64,000 nt of DNA, taken from assembly GCA_003240775.1 (NCBI GenBank), contig QFNI01000014.1:1-64000 (forward strand), given 5' to 3'. Made by a program: the position numbers and the translations under genes. This stretch comes from Mesorhizobium amorphae. GTDB taxonomy: Bacteria > Pseudomonadota > Alphaproteobacteria > Rhizobiales > Rhizobiaceae. This document shows, piece after piece, positions 8,210 through 16,643 of the stretch. The notes beneath the pieces were generated by a model. That model had not been told where the DNA came from, searched no databases, and was given only the letters and a program-made list of their open reading frames with translations. Positions within the stretch are counted from its first letter, which is position 1, and each line of letters starts with the position of its first letter.

Positions 8210-9106
8210 TCAATGCTCCCAGAAATAGACGGTTGCGGGCTCGGGCTCCCAGACCCGGGCATTCTCGATGCCGGGCAGGCCGACGAGCGCGCGGTATTCC
8301 GAACCGAAGGCGACGTAGTCGTCGGTTTCGGCCAGGACCGCGGGCTTGCAGGCGATGGGATCGCGCACCACGCCGAAGCCGGACTTGGTGCCGACCACGA
8401 AGGTGAAGAAGCCGTCGAGGTCTTCCAGCGTGCCTTCGAGCGCTTCGCCCAAATTCTTGCCGTGGGCCATCTGCGAGGTGAGGTAGGCGGCCGCCACCTC
8501 CGTGTCGTTCTGGGTCTCGAACTTCATGCCCTCGCGGACGAGCTCGCGGCGCACATTGTTGTGGTTCGACAGCGAGCCGTTGTGGACGAGGCACTGGTCG
8601 GCACCCGTGGAGAAGGGGTGCGCGCCGAGCGTGGTGACGGCGGATTCGGTCGCCATGCGGGTGTGGCCGATGCCGTGGGTGCCCTTCATCTTGGTGATGC
8701 CGAAGCGCTCGACCACCTCTTCGGGCAGGCCCACTTCCTTGTAGATCTCGATGCTTTCGCCCGCACCCATCACGCGGATGTCGGGGCGGAGTTTTGCGAT
8801 GGCCTCGCGGGCTTCCTTGATGCGATCGGCGGGCACGTCGAGCACGGCATGGGTCGAGCGGCGGTCGAGCGAGACGGTGATGCCGAGCGCTTCGCCGAGC
8901 GCCTTGTCGAGGCCGTCGAAATCACGGTCGGCATTGGCCGACTGCACGGTGATCTTGCCCGCGCCGTCTTTCGCGCCGCCATAGATCGCGATGCCCGCGC
9001 TGTCTGGGCCGCGATCGGTCATGGTGATGAGCATGGAGGAGAGGAGCGCGCCGAGCTGGGGTTCGAGCGCAGGCTTCTTCAGGAAAAGTCCGACAATGCC
9101 GCACAT
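8210..9106 (-). CDS. mgsA: N-methylglutamate synthase subunit A (class II glutamine amidotransferase, GlxB-like)
   Basis: This 298-residue protein begins M-C-G-I-V-G, so Cys2 becomes the N-terminal nucleophile of a class II (Ntn) glutaminase. T-D-R-G-P-D-S-A-G and the downstream T-H-G-I-G-H-T-R-M-A and H-N-G-S-L-S-N-H segments complete the active site. It is the first gene of the methylamine operon. In this pathway it should release methylamine (or its equivalent) from gamma-glutamylmethylamide for transfer to 2-oxoglutarate by the MgsBC partners. Glutamine amidotransfer is the generic family activity; the methylamide specificity is inferred from the operon. Confidence 0.88.
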   Translation of the reverse strand: MCGIVGLFLKKPALEPQLGALLSSMLITMTDRGPDSAGIAIYGGAKDGAGKITVQSANADRDFDGLDKALGEALGITVSLDRRSTHAVLDVPADRIKEAREAIAKLRPDIRVMGAGESIEIYKEVGLPEEVVERFGITKMKGTHGIGHTRMATESAVTTLGAHPFSTGADQCLVHNGSLSNHNNVRRELVREGMKFETQNDTEVAAAYLTSQMAHGKNLGEALEGTLEDLDGFFTFVVGTKSGFGVVRDPIACKPAVLAETDDYVAFGSEYRALVGLPGIENARVWEPEPATVYFWEH

Positions 9107-9243
9107 GGCTGCGCCTCACTCCCGCAGGTGGTTGGTGTCGGCAAAATTGGTAGCACGGGGCTTTCGCCGGCTCAACTCATATGAATGAAATTTTCCCGTG
9201 AGGAACAGGCGCGAAGGTTCCGCTTGTCAGGCGCAGGCAATCC
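9107..9243 (-). promoter_or_regulatory. Probable promoter region of the mgs-gma-mgd operon
   Basis: This 137-base gap separates the XRE/cupin regulator from mgsA and is the only sizeable non-coding stretch ahead of the operon. It contains an AT-rich patch (about 9175-9200, including CATATG) within otherwise GC-rich DNA. It is the natural place for the operon promoter and for an operator of the upstream regulator. No exact -35/-10 pair is claimed. Confidence 0.4.
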
Positions 9244-9936
9244 TCAGGCCTGATCGCCCTGCGGATAGGAGATGATCGAGAGGTAGCGGATCGGCAGCCG
9301 GGTCAGCTCCACGGGGCCGTGGGGAGCGTCGGCGTCGAAGAACAGGCTGTCACCTTCGCGCATGGCGAAGACCTGATCGCCGTGGCGGTAGGAGACCTCG
9401 CCTTCCAGCATGTAGAGGAACTCGACCCCATCGTGCTGGAAGGTGGGGAACACGTCGGACTTGGTCGTGAGCGTGATCAGGTAGGGCTCGGTCACGACGC
9501 CCGACATGTTGGCGCCGAGATGGCCGAGAAGCGCGTATTGGTGGCCCGCGCGGGTGCCGCGGCGCTCGACGTCGACCCCCTCCCCTGCGCGTACGAAAAC
9601 GGCGGAGCGCTCTTCCTCGAAGCGGCGCAGAAAGGCGGTCAGCGGAACGCCGAGCGCCTTGGAGAGCGCCAAAAGCGTGGTCAGCGAGGGCGAGGTGTTG
9701 CCGTTCTCGATCTTGCTGAGCATGCCCAGCGAAAGGTTCGCCGCCACAGAAAGATCGGCGACCGTGATGCCGAGCTTCTTGCGGATGGCGCGCACCTCGC
9801 GACCGATGGCGACTTCGAGGACCTTCTCGCGCGGCTCGTGGTTGGGGACGTGGGGGTCCTGGCTGAGCGCGGGACGCACCGGGGCCTCCTGCGCCTTGCC
9901 GCGGGAAAAAGGTATCTCGCCGTCGCTGCCTGTCAT
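9244..9936 (-). CDS. XRE-family transcriptional regulator with C-terminal cupin domain
   Basis: The 230-residue protein has an N-terminal helix-turn-helix of the XRE type (about 46-100, with I-G-R-E-V-R-A-I-R-K-K-L and S-K-I-E-N-G-N-T-S-P-S-L). A C-terminal cupin_2 sensor domain follows (about 150-225, with F-L-Y-M-L-E-G-E-V and D-A-D-A-P-H-G-P). This architecture is common among regulators of amine, amino acid and methylamine genes, the cupin probably binding a small metabolite. It lies on the same strand directly upstream of mgsA and is the obvious candidate regulator of the operon. Its start has a strong GGAGGGA ribosome site. The effector is unknown. Confidence 0.85.
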   Translation of the reverse strand: MTGSDGEIPFSRGKAQEAPVRPALSQDPHVPNHEPREKVLEVAIGREVRAIRKKLGITVADLSVAANLSLGMLSKIENGNTSPSLTTLLALSKALGVPLTAFLRRFEEERSAVFVRAGEGVDVERRGTRAGHQYALLGHLGANMSGVVTEPYLITLTTKSDVFPTFQHDGVEFLYMLEGEVSYRHGDQVFAMREGDSLFFDADAPHGPVELTRLPIRYLSIISYPQGDQA

Positions 9937-10108
9937 GCTCCCTCCACGTCTTTCCCCACACGGTAGGAGAAATGGCGGGGTCTTGGGAAGGTGGGATGGC
10001 GCAAGTCGCGGTTGCAGCCAAGATGCATGAACCCGTTCAGCCTTCCCTAACGCCTTTGTGACAGCTTCCGCGCCTCAATAGTTGACGGGGGCGAAGCGCG
10101 GACAGACG
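9937..10108. promoter_or_regulatory. Divergent promoter region between the regulator and the GNAT-led cassette
   Basis: These 172 bases lie between divergently transcribed genes and must hold promoters for both. The regulator side shows GGAGGGA just before its ATG. On the plus side there is no strong ribosome site before the chosen ATG at 10109. No palindromic operator stands out. Confidence 0.35.
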
Positions 10109-11221
10109 ATGGCAAGCGACATCCGCCCCTTTGCTTCGCCCGACGTGGCGGTCGTCGCGGAAATGTTCGGTCGCATTCTGCGCAAGTCTTCCGGGCCCAC
10201 CCCGCCCGGCCTGCAGAGCTATCTCTCCGACCTCTTTCTCGACGGCCCCACCGCCGACCCCGACCTGCCCTCGCTCGTGCATGTGCGCGAGGACGGCTCG
10301 GTTTCGGGCTTCATCGGCGTGCTGCCGATGGCGCTGGAGCACGAGGGCGCGCCCGTGCGCGGCGCGCTGTGCTGCTCCATGATGGTGGACAGGCCCGAGG
10401 AAGACCCGTTTGCGGGCGCGCGCCTCCTGCGCGGCTTCATGGCGGGGCCGCAGGACATCTCGCTGACTGAGACGGCCAACGACATCTCCACCACCATGTG
10501 GCGCAAGATGCGCGGGCTCGTGCTCAACGACTACAGCCTGGAATGGCTTCGGGTGATCCGCCCCGCGGGCTTTGCCGCAGCGCTCGCCGCCACGCGCTTC
10601 GGGCCCGCGCGGCTGCTCGCGCCGCTCGCCCGCCCCTTCGACCGCTTTCTGGGCGGGCGTCGGGGGGCCGACCCGCGCTGGACCCACCCCGATGCAGGCG
10701 CCAAGGGGCGTGTGCTCAAGGTGGAGGATGCGAGCGAGAGCACGGTGGCCGAGCTTCTGCCGCGTCTGACCGCCCATTATCCGATGCGGCCTCGCTGGGA
10801 CGGGGACACGCTTTCGCGCATGCTCGTCCATGCGCGCGTCAAGCGCCGCTATGGCGGGCTCGCGCAGCAGGTGGTCTCAAGCCCCGGCGGGCAGCCGCTC
10901 GGGCTGTTCGTGTATTACGGCGATCCCGGCGGCATCGGGCGCGCGGTGCAGGTGGTGGCGGTGCCCGGCCAGGAGGGGGCGGTGATCGACGCGATGGTGA
11001 ACCACGCCGCCGAGCGCGGGCTGGTGGCCATCCGCGGCCGCTCGCAGCCCAACCTGCTCAACGTCATGCTCGGACGGCGCTTCATCTTCGTTCACGCCTC
11101 GTCCTCCATCGCCACCGCGCGCGATCCACGATTGCTCGAACCTTTCACGGCGGGAAAAGCCTTCTTCAATGGATTTGCGGGAGAATCCTGGACGCGCCTG
11201 ATGGGCGACGAGTTCGATTGA
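10109..11221 (+). CDS. GNAT-like acyltransferase, first gene of a five-gene biosynthetic cassette
   Basis: The 370-residue protein opens with I-R-P-F-A-S-P-D-V-A-V-V-A-E-M-F, a layout typical of the N terminus of GNAT acetyltransferases. It continues with G-F-I-G-V-L-P-M-A-L near 69-78. The C-terminal half has a second alpha/beta repeat (V-V-A-V-P-G-Q-E-G-A-V-I-D-A-M), so a tandem or enlarged GNAT fold is likely. The substrate is not visible. An in-frame TTG at 10082 could add nine residues; the ATG was preferred as a normal start codon, though neither has a good ribosome site. It sits 12 bases before asnB and is probably cotranscribed with asnB, the carrier protein, the ligase and nadE. Confidence 0.62.
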   Translation: MASDIRPFASPDVAVVAEMFGRILRKSSGPTPPGLQSYLSDLFLDGPTADPDLPSLVHVREDGSVSGFIGVLPMALEHEGAPVRGALCCSMMVDRPEEDPFAGARLLRGFMAGPQDISLTETANDISTTMWRKMRGLVLNDYSLEWLRVIRPAGFAAALAATRFGPARLLAPLARPFDRFLGGRRGADPRWTHPDAGAKGRVLKVEDASESTVAELLPRLTAHYPMRPRWDGDTLSRMLVHARVKRRYGGLAQQVVSSPGGQPLGLFVYYGDPGGIGRAVQVVAVPGQEGAVIDAMVNHAAERGLVAIRGRSQPNLLNVMLGRRFIFVHASSSIATARDPRLLEPFTAGKAFFNGFAGESWTRLMGDEFD

Positions 11222-11233
11222 GGTGACGGTCTG

Positions 11234-13174
11234 ATGTGCGGGATCGCGGGCTTCTGCGGGAATGGGGTGGCGCCGGATGCGGCGTCGGCACTCCTGCGCC
11301 GCATGACCGGCTCGCTCGCCCATCGCGGTCCCGATGCGGAAGGCGTGTACGTCGCCGAGGGTGCTGGGCTCGGCCACCGCAGGCTCTCGGTGGTGGGCGT
11401 CGAAGACGGCAGCCAGCCGATGCGCTCGGCCGAAACCGGCGCGGTGATCTCCTACAATGGCGAGGTGTTCAACTATCTCGAACTGCGCCGGGGGATGGAA
11501 GCGCGCGGGCGCGTGTTCCGCACGGGCTCGGACACCGAAGTGGTGCTCGCGCTCTATGACGAGAAGGGGCCGGACTGCGTTTCCGAATTGAACGGCGACT
11601 TCGCGTTTGCCATCTGGGACGAGCGCTGCGCGCGCATGATGCTGGCGCGCGACCGGATGGGGGTTCGCCCCCTTTTCATGGCATGGCGCGACGAGACGCT
11701 GTTCTTCGCTTCCGAGCCGCAGGCGCTGCTGTTCGCGCCGGGAATGGAAGGCGCGCTCGACATCCACGCGCTCGACCAGATCTTCTCGTTCTGGGCGCCG
11801 CTCGGGGGACGCACCGCGTTTCGCAACATCTCGGAACTGCCGCCCGGCCACCTGATGCTGGCCGAAGGCGGCCGCGCGGTGACGCGCGCCTATTGGCGGC
11901 TGGATTATCCCCCTGCGGGCGAGGAACGGCGCGACGACGAGCGGGTGCTGGCCGACGAGCTCCTGGCGCTGCTCGACGATGCGACCGCCATCCGCCTGCG
12001 CGCGGACGTGCCCGTGGGCTCCTACCTTTCGGGCGGGCTCGACTCCTCGGTGGTGGCGAGCTTGGCCGCGCGCCATGTTTCCGACCGGCTCAAGACGTTT
12101 TCCGTTTCCTTCGACGACCCGGCCTACGACGAGAGCGCGTTCCAGGAGCGCATGAGCGCCTATCTCGGCACGGCCCATGCGAGCGTCGCCTGGCGGGGGA
12201 CGGACACCGCGCGCGTGTTCGCGGATGTGGTGGCCCATGCCGGCCAGCCGATCCTGCGCACCGCGCCAGCGCCCCTTTTCGGGCTCGCGGCGCTGGTGCG
12301 CGACGAAGGCTTCAAGGTGGTGCTGACGGGCGAAGGCTCGGACGAGATCTTTGCGGGCTACGACCTCTTCGCCGAAGCGCGCGTGCGGCGCTTCGCGGGC
12401 CGGATGCCGGGGTCGACCATCCGCCCGCACCTCTTCCGCAAGCTCTATCCCTACCTGCCCGCGCTCAGGAACCAGCCGGCGGAAACGCTTGCCGCCTTCT
12501 TCGGCATCGAGGGCGGGGACGACCCGCTGTTCTCGCACCGCCCGCGCATGCGCAACACGGCGGCCGCCAAGCTTTTCTTCTCGGCAGAACTGCGCGCCGG
12601 GCTCGAAGGCTATGACGCGGCGGACGAGCTTGCTGCCTCGCTGCCTGCGGGGTTCGGCAGCTGGCACCCGCTCAACCAGGCGCAGTACCTCGAATCGACG
12701 CTGCTTCTGCCCGGCTACATCCTGTCGGCCCAGGGCGACCGCATGGCGCTGGGGCAAGGGGTGGAGACGCGCTTTCCGTTTCTCGACCACCGGCTGGTGG
12801 AATGGGCGGCGAGACTGGCGCCAGAGCACAAGCTCAAGGGCCTGTCGGGCAAGCACATCCTCAAGCGGGCAGCCGCCCGCATCGTGCCGCCCGAGATATT
12901 GGCGCGGACCAAGCAGCCCTATCGCGCGCCCGAAAGTGCGGCCTTCCGCGAGGCCCCCGCCCTCGTCTCCGCCCATCTCGGGCCACACGCCATCGCGAAT
13001 GCGGGGCTCTTCAACCCCCGGCCCGCCGCGCGCCTCGTCGAGAAGTGCATGGCGGGACAGGCCAGCGGCTTCCGCGACAACGCGGCTTTCGTGGGCATGC
13101 TTTCCACGCAGATCTGGCTGGACCGCTTCGCGCGAAGCACCCCCGCCCAGCCGGTGCACGCCGCCGCTTCATGA
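11234..13174 (+). CDS. asnB: Asparagine synthase-type glutamine-hydrolysing amidotransferase
   Basis: The 646-residue protein has the two-domain AsnB layout. The N-terminal class II glutaminase starts M-C-G-I-A-G, with L-A-H-R-G-P-D-A-E-G and S-Y-N-G-E-V-F-N. A synthetase domain follows, with the ATP-binding S-G-G-L-D-S-S-V motif near 265-272 and L-T-G-E-G-S-D-E-I-F-A-G-Y near 361-373. Cys2 is the expected nucleophile. It is intact and of normal length. Because it is followed within 20 bases by a carrier protein and an acyl-AMP ligase, it may amidate a carrier-bound or sugar carboxylate rather than make free asparagine. That role is inferred from context. Confidence 0.88.
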   Translation: MCGIAGFCGNGVAPDAASALLRRMTGSLAHRGPDAEGVYVAEGAGLGHRRLSVVGVEDGSQPMRSAETGAVISYNGEVFNYLELRRGMEARGRVFRTGSDTEVVLALYDEKGPDCVSELNGDFAFAIWDERCARMMLARDRMGVRPLFMAWRDETLFFASEPQALLFAPGMEGALDIHALDQIFSFWAPLGGRTAFRNISELPPGHLMLAEGGRAVTRAYWRLDYPPAGEERRDDERVLADELLALLDDATAIRLRADVPVGSYLSGGLDSSVVASLAARHVSDRLKTFSVSFDDPAYDESAFQERMSAYLGTAHASVAWRGTDTARVFADVVAHAGQPILRTAPAPLFGLAALVRDEGFKVVLTGEGSDEIFAGYDLFAEARVRRFAGRMPGSTIRPHLFRKLYPYLPALRNQPAETLAAFFGIEGGDDPLFSHRPRMRNTAAAKLFFSAELRAGLEGYDAADELAASLPAGFGSWHPLNQAQYLESTLLLPGYILSAQGDRMALGQGVETRFPFLDHRLVEWAARLAPEHKLKGLSGKHILKRAAARIVPPEILARTKQPYRAPESAAFREAPALVSAHLGPHAIANAGLFNPRPAARLVEKCMAGQASGFRDNAAFVGMLSTQIWLDRFARSTPAQPVHAAAS

Positions 13175-13194
13175 ACGAGACCAAGGAGGACGCC

Positions 13195-13488
13195 ATGTCC
13201 CAAACCCAAGCCAGTTCCGACAACGGGGCGAAGGCCGAGATCCGGGCCTTCATCGTCGAGAACTTCCTGTTCGGCGACGAGAACCATCCGCTCGACGAGA
13301 CCACCTCGCTGATCGAGAACGACCTGATCGACTCCACCGGCATCCTGGAACTCGTGACCTTCCTGGAAGAGCGCTTCGGGGTGACGGTGGCGGATGCCGA
13401 CATCGTGCCGGCGAACCTCGATTCCATCGCGCGCATCGCGAGCTATCTCGGTTCCAAGGGCGCCGCCGCCGTTTCGGCCGCGGCCTGA
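13195..13488 (+). CDS. Acyl carrier protein
   Basis: The 97-residue protein carries the phosphopantetheine attachment motif D-S-T-G at 46-49, with Ser47 the predicted attachment site. The usual D-S-L is D-S-T here. The flanking L-I-E-N-D-L-I and L-E-L-V-T-F-L-E-E-R-F-G-V are typical carrier-protein helices. The start at 13195 is chosen because AAGGAGG stands eight bases upstream; an ATG at 13171 overlapping the asnB stop would add eight residues. Placement between asnB and an acyl-AMP ligase argues for a dedicated carrier in a small biosynthetic pathway rather than fatty acid synthesis. Confidence 0.88.
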   Translation: MSQTQASSDNGAKAEIRAFIVENFLFGDENHPLDETTSLIENDLIDSTGILELVTFLEERFGVTVADADIVPANLDSIARIASYLGSKGAAAVSAAA

Positions 13489-13501
13489 CCCATAGCCTCC
13501 G

Positions 13502-15040
13502 ATGCGCGTCGAGCAGTTCCTGAAGGATGCCGCCCGCCTCTGGCCCGAGCGCACGGCGCTGGTCAGCGGCGAGACGCGGCTGTCCTTCGAGGCGCTCGAC
13601 GGGATGTCCGACCGGCTGGCAGCCGGCTTCGCGCGGCTGGGCCTCCGGCGGCACGACCGCGCTGTCGTGATGATGGACAATGGCTGGGAAGCGGCGGTGT
13701 CGCTTTTCGCCGTGCTCAAGGCGGGCGGCACGGCCGTTCCCGTCAACCCCTCGGTCAAGGCCGAGCGGCTGGGCTTCATCCTGCGCAATTGCGAGCCGCG
13801 CCTGATGGTCTCGCAGGTGAAGCTCGCGCCGGTCGTGTTCCAGGCGGCGAACGCTTCCGCCGTCGAGCCGGCAGTCGTGATCGCCGGCGCGCAGAGCGAG
13901 GGGCCGGGTTTCGTCTCGCTCGATGCTTGTCTGTCGGAAGAAGACAGCCCGCTCGGCACGGGCGGGGTGGGGATGGACCTCGCCTTCCTGATCTACACCT
14001 CGGGCTCCACGGGCGAGCCCAAGGGGGTGATGCTGTCGCACGGAAGCGCGGAAGCCGCCTGCACGGCCATCGCCGCCTATCTCGGCACAGGCGGGGAGGA
14101 CGTGGTGGGCTCGGTGCTGCCGTTCTCGTTCGGCTACGGGCTGTTCCAGCTTCTGATGAGCGTTCGCGCGGGCGGTAGGCTGGTGGTGGAGCGCTCGTTT
14201 GCGTTCCCTGTGGCCGTGCTCGACGTGTTCCGCGCGGAAAAAGTGAGCGTGTTCCCGCTCGTGCCAACGATCGCCGCGATGGTTCTGCGCATGGACGAGG
14301 GCGTGAGCGCCCTGCCTGGCCTGCGCGTGATCACCACGGCCGCCGCCGCCATGCCGCCCGAGCGCTTCGCAGCGCTTCAGGCGCGGTTTCCCCAGGCGCG
14401 CATCTTTTCCATGTATGGCCAGACCGAGTGCCTGCGCTCGGCCTACCTGCCGCCCGAGGAGCTGGGCGCGCGGCCGGGTTCGGTGGGCGTGGCCATTCCC
14501 GGCACCGAGCTTCTGGTGCTCGACGAGGACGGCGCGGAGGCTGCCCCCGGCGCGACTGGCGAGCTCGCCGTGCGCTCGCCGCACCTGATGGAAGGCTATT
14601 GGGGGGATGCCGAGGCTTCGGCCCGCGCGCTGGAGCCCCTGCCCGCGCGGCCTTGGGAGAGGGTCCTGCGCACGGGCGACCTGTTCCGCCGCGACGGGGA
14701 CGGCTTCTTCTATTTCGTGGCGCGCAAGGACGATGTGATCAAGTCGCGCGGCGAGAAGGTGCCGCCCGCAGCCGTCGAGGCGGTGCTGCTCGCCTGCCCC
14801 GGCGTGAGCGAGGCGCTGGTGTTCGGGCTCGACGACCCCGTGCTCGGGCAGTCCGTGCAGGCGGTGGTGGTGCGGGCCGACCCCAATCTGGAAGAGCGCG
14901 CGGTGCTGCGCTTCTGCGCGGCGCGGCTCGAGGATTTCATGGTGCCCAAGGCGGTGCGCTTCGCAGCGACCCTGCCGAGCACGGACACAGGCAAGGCGAG
15001 CCGCCGCGTGGCGGCCGACGAAATGAGGATCAGCGCATGA
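13502..15040 (+). CDS. Acyl-CoA synthetase-type AMP-forming ligase (likely acyl-ACP ligase)
   Basis: The 512-residue protein belongs to the ANL adenylating enzyme family. The P-loop Y-T-S-G-S-T-G-E-P-K-G lies near residues 163-173, the Y-G-Q-T-E motif near 305, and the hinge region R-T-G-D-L-F-R-R-D-G-D-G-F near 390-402. The catalytic C-terminal lysine is probably Lys498 in T-D-T-G-K-A-S-R-R. It starts 13 bases after the carrier protein and overlaps nadE by four bases. The likely role is to activate a carboxylic or amino acid as an adenylate and load the neighbouring carrier protein. The substrate cannot be read from the sequence. Confidence 0.86.
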   Translation: MRVEQFLKDAARLWPERTALVSGETRLSFEALDGMSDRLAAGFARLGLRRHDRAVVMMDNGWEAAVSLFAVLKAGGTAVPVNPSVKAERLGFILRNCEPRLMVSQVKLAPVVFQAANASAVEPAVVIAGAQSEGPGFVSLDACLSEEDSPLGTGGVGMDLAFLIYTSGSTGEPKGVMLSHGSAEAACTAIAAYLGTGGEDVVGSVLPFSFGYGLFQLLMSVRAGGRLVVERSFAFPVAVLDVFRAEKVSVFPLVPTIAAMVLRMDEGVSALPGLRVITTAAAAMPPERFAALQARFPQARIFSMYGQTECLRSAYLPPEELGARPGSVGVAIPGTELLVLDEDGAEAAPGATGELAVRSPHLMEGYWGDAEASARALEPLPARPWERVLRTGDLFRRDGDGFFYFVARKDDVIKSRGEKVPPAAVEAVLLACPGVSEALVFGLDDPVLGQSVQAVVVRADPNLEERAVLRFCAARLEDFMVPKAVRFAATLPSTDTGKASRRVAADEMRISA

Positions 15041-16014
15041 ACGTCGCGGTGAAGGTGGAGGCCAGCCCGCTCGCGCTGGACGTGGGCGCGGAGGTGGAGC
15101 GCATCGCAAGCGCCCTGCGGAGCCAGGTGCGGTCCTTGCGCAAGCGCGGGCTGGTGCTGGGGATTTCGGGCGGCATCGATTCGGCCGTCTGCGCGGGGCT
15201 CGCCGCGCGTGCGCTCGGGCCCCAGAACGTGTTTGCCGTGTTCATGCCCGAAAACGATTCCGACCCCGAGAGCCTGGCGCTCGGGCGGCAGGTGGCGGAA
15301 GCCTTCGGCATCGCGGCGGAGGTCGAGGATATCGGGCCGGCGCTCGAAGCCATGGGCTGCTACCGGCGGCGCGATGCCGCGATCCGCGAGGTGGTGCCGG
15401 AGTTCGGGCCGGGCTGGGCCTCCAAGATCACCTTCGCCAACGCGCTGACCACGGGCGGCTACAACATCTCCTCGCTCGTGGTGCAGGCGCCCGATGGGGC
15501 GATCACCAAGCACCGCCTGCCCGCTTCGGCCTATCTCGCCATCGTGGCGGCCACCAACATGAAGCAGCGCACGCGCAAGCAGACCGAGTATTTCCACGCC
15601 GACCGGCTGAACCATGCGGTGATCGGTACGCCCAACCGGCTGGAATACGACCAGGGCTTCTTCGTGAAGAACGGCGACGGCGCAGCCGATGTGAAGCCGA
15701 TCGCCCATCTCTACAAGAGCCAGGTCTACGCGCTGGCCGAACATCTCGGCGTGCCCGAGGGCGTGCGCAGGCGTGCTCCTACCACCGACACCTATTCGCT
15801 CGCCCAGACGCAGGAGGAGTTCTACTTCGCCCTGCCCTACCACCAGATGGACCTGTGCCTGCACGGGCTGAACACCGGCAGAACGGCCGCCGAGACAGGC
15901 GCGAGTGCCGGGCTCGAAGAGGCCCAGGTGGAGGCCGTGTGGCGCGACATCGAGGCCAAGCGCAAGGTCGCGCGCTACCTGCACCATCAGCCGATGCTGG
16001 TGGAAGAGGTCTGA
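15037..16014 (+). CDS. NAD(+) synthetase homologue without glutaminase domain
   Basis: From the ATG overlapping the ligase stop (ATGA) the protein has 325 residues. It shows the N-type ATP pyrophosphatase loop S-G-G-I-D-S-A-V near 44-51, and the NadE-like G-T-P-N-R-L-E-Y-D-Q-G-F-F-V-K-N-G-D-G segment followed by D-V-K-P-I-A-H-L-Y-K. The family adenylates a carboxylate and replaces AMP with ammonia. There is no CN-hydrolase glutaminase domain, so it needs free ammonia or a partner such as the AsnB encoded three genes earlier. Being the last gene of the cassette, it may amidate a pathway intermediate rather than deamido-NAD. A housekeeping nadE role cannot be excluded. Confidence 0.82.
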   Translation: MNVAVKVEASPLALDVGAEVERIASALRSQVRSLRKRGLVLGISGGIDSAVCAGLAARALGPQNVFAVFMPENDSDPESLALGRQVAEAFGIAAEVEDIGPALEAMGCYRRRDAAIREVVPEFGPGWASKITFANALTTGGYNISSLVVQAPDGAITKHRLPASAYLAIVAATNMKQRTRKQTEYFHADRLNHAVIGTPNRLEYDQGFFVKNGDGAADVKPIAHLYKSQVYALAEHLGVPEGVRRRAPTTDTYSLAQTQEEFYFALPYHQMDLCLHGLNTGRTAAETGASAGLEEAQVEAVWRDIEAKRKVARYLHHQPMLVEEV

Positions 16015-16020
16015 GGGCCC

Positions 16021-16539
16021 TCACATCGCGCGCAGGCGGCGGAGGATCGCGTCCACCACCTTGCGGGTCGGGCCTTTCACGCTGACGCGGATCGCGTTCT
16101 CGTCGGGGCCGGGCGGCTCCAGCGCCGCGAACTGGCTGTCGAGCAGGGCCGGCGGCATGAAGTGGTTCCGGCGATGGGCGATGCGCTCGCGGATGAGTGC
16201 CGGGCTGCCTTCCAGGAGAACGAACAGCACGGGTTCGCCGGCTGCCCGCTCGATGCGGGTGCGGTAGGCGCGCTTGAGCGCCGAGCAGCCCATGACGACG
16301 CGGCCGGGCTCGTCGCGCATGATGTGTCCGATGCGGTCGAGCCAGGGCGCGCGGTCGGCGTCGTCGAGCGGTTCGCCGCGGCTCATCTTGGCGATGTTGG
16401 CTTCGGGGTGGAATGCGTCGCCGTCGAGGAAGACGGCGCCGAGCTTGGGCGCCAGCGCCTCGCCGACCGAGGTCTTGCCGGCGCCCGAGACGCCCATCAG
16501 GACGAGCAGGCGCGGCGGCGTGGAAGTCGTCTGGTCCAT
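16021..16539 (-). CDS. gntK: Gluconokinase
   Basis: The 172-residue protein has the GntK P-loop M-G-V-S-G-A-G-K-T-S near the N terminus, then D-G-D-A-F-H-P and A-N-I-A-K-M-S-R-G-E-P-L-D-D-A-D-R-A-P-W-L. These are hallmarks of cytoplasmic gluconate kinase, which makes 6-phosphogluconate. The frame is open further upstream but the start M-D-Q-T-T-S at 16539 gives the normal length. It converges on the NAD synthetase homologue, with a 12-base palindrome (16012-16023) covering both stop codons. No gluconate transporter or regulator is nearby. Confidence 0.9.
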   Translation of the reverse strand: MDQTTSTPPRLLVLMGVSGAGKTSVGEALAPKLGAVFLDGDAFHPEANIAKMSRGEPLDDADRAPWLDRIGHIMRDEPGRVVMGCSALKRAYRTRIERAAGEPVLFVLLEGSPALIRERIAHRRNHFMPPALLDSQFAALEPPGPDENAIRVSVKGPTRKVVDAILRRLRAM

Positions 16540-16643
16540 CGGCGAATCCCCATCCTTTCCGCGGCATAGCGCCTCCCGCCCCTTGACGGGAGGCCGGTCT
16601 TGCAAACTTCTGGCGAGACCACCCGCACGCGGCAAGGAGCCTG

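Noticed and set aside
16012..16023. Perfect 12-base palindrome TGAGGGCCCTCA over two stop codons
   Set aside because: It has no loop or T run. It arises from convergent TGA codons plus a GGGCCC core and is probably chance.
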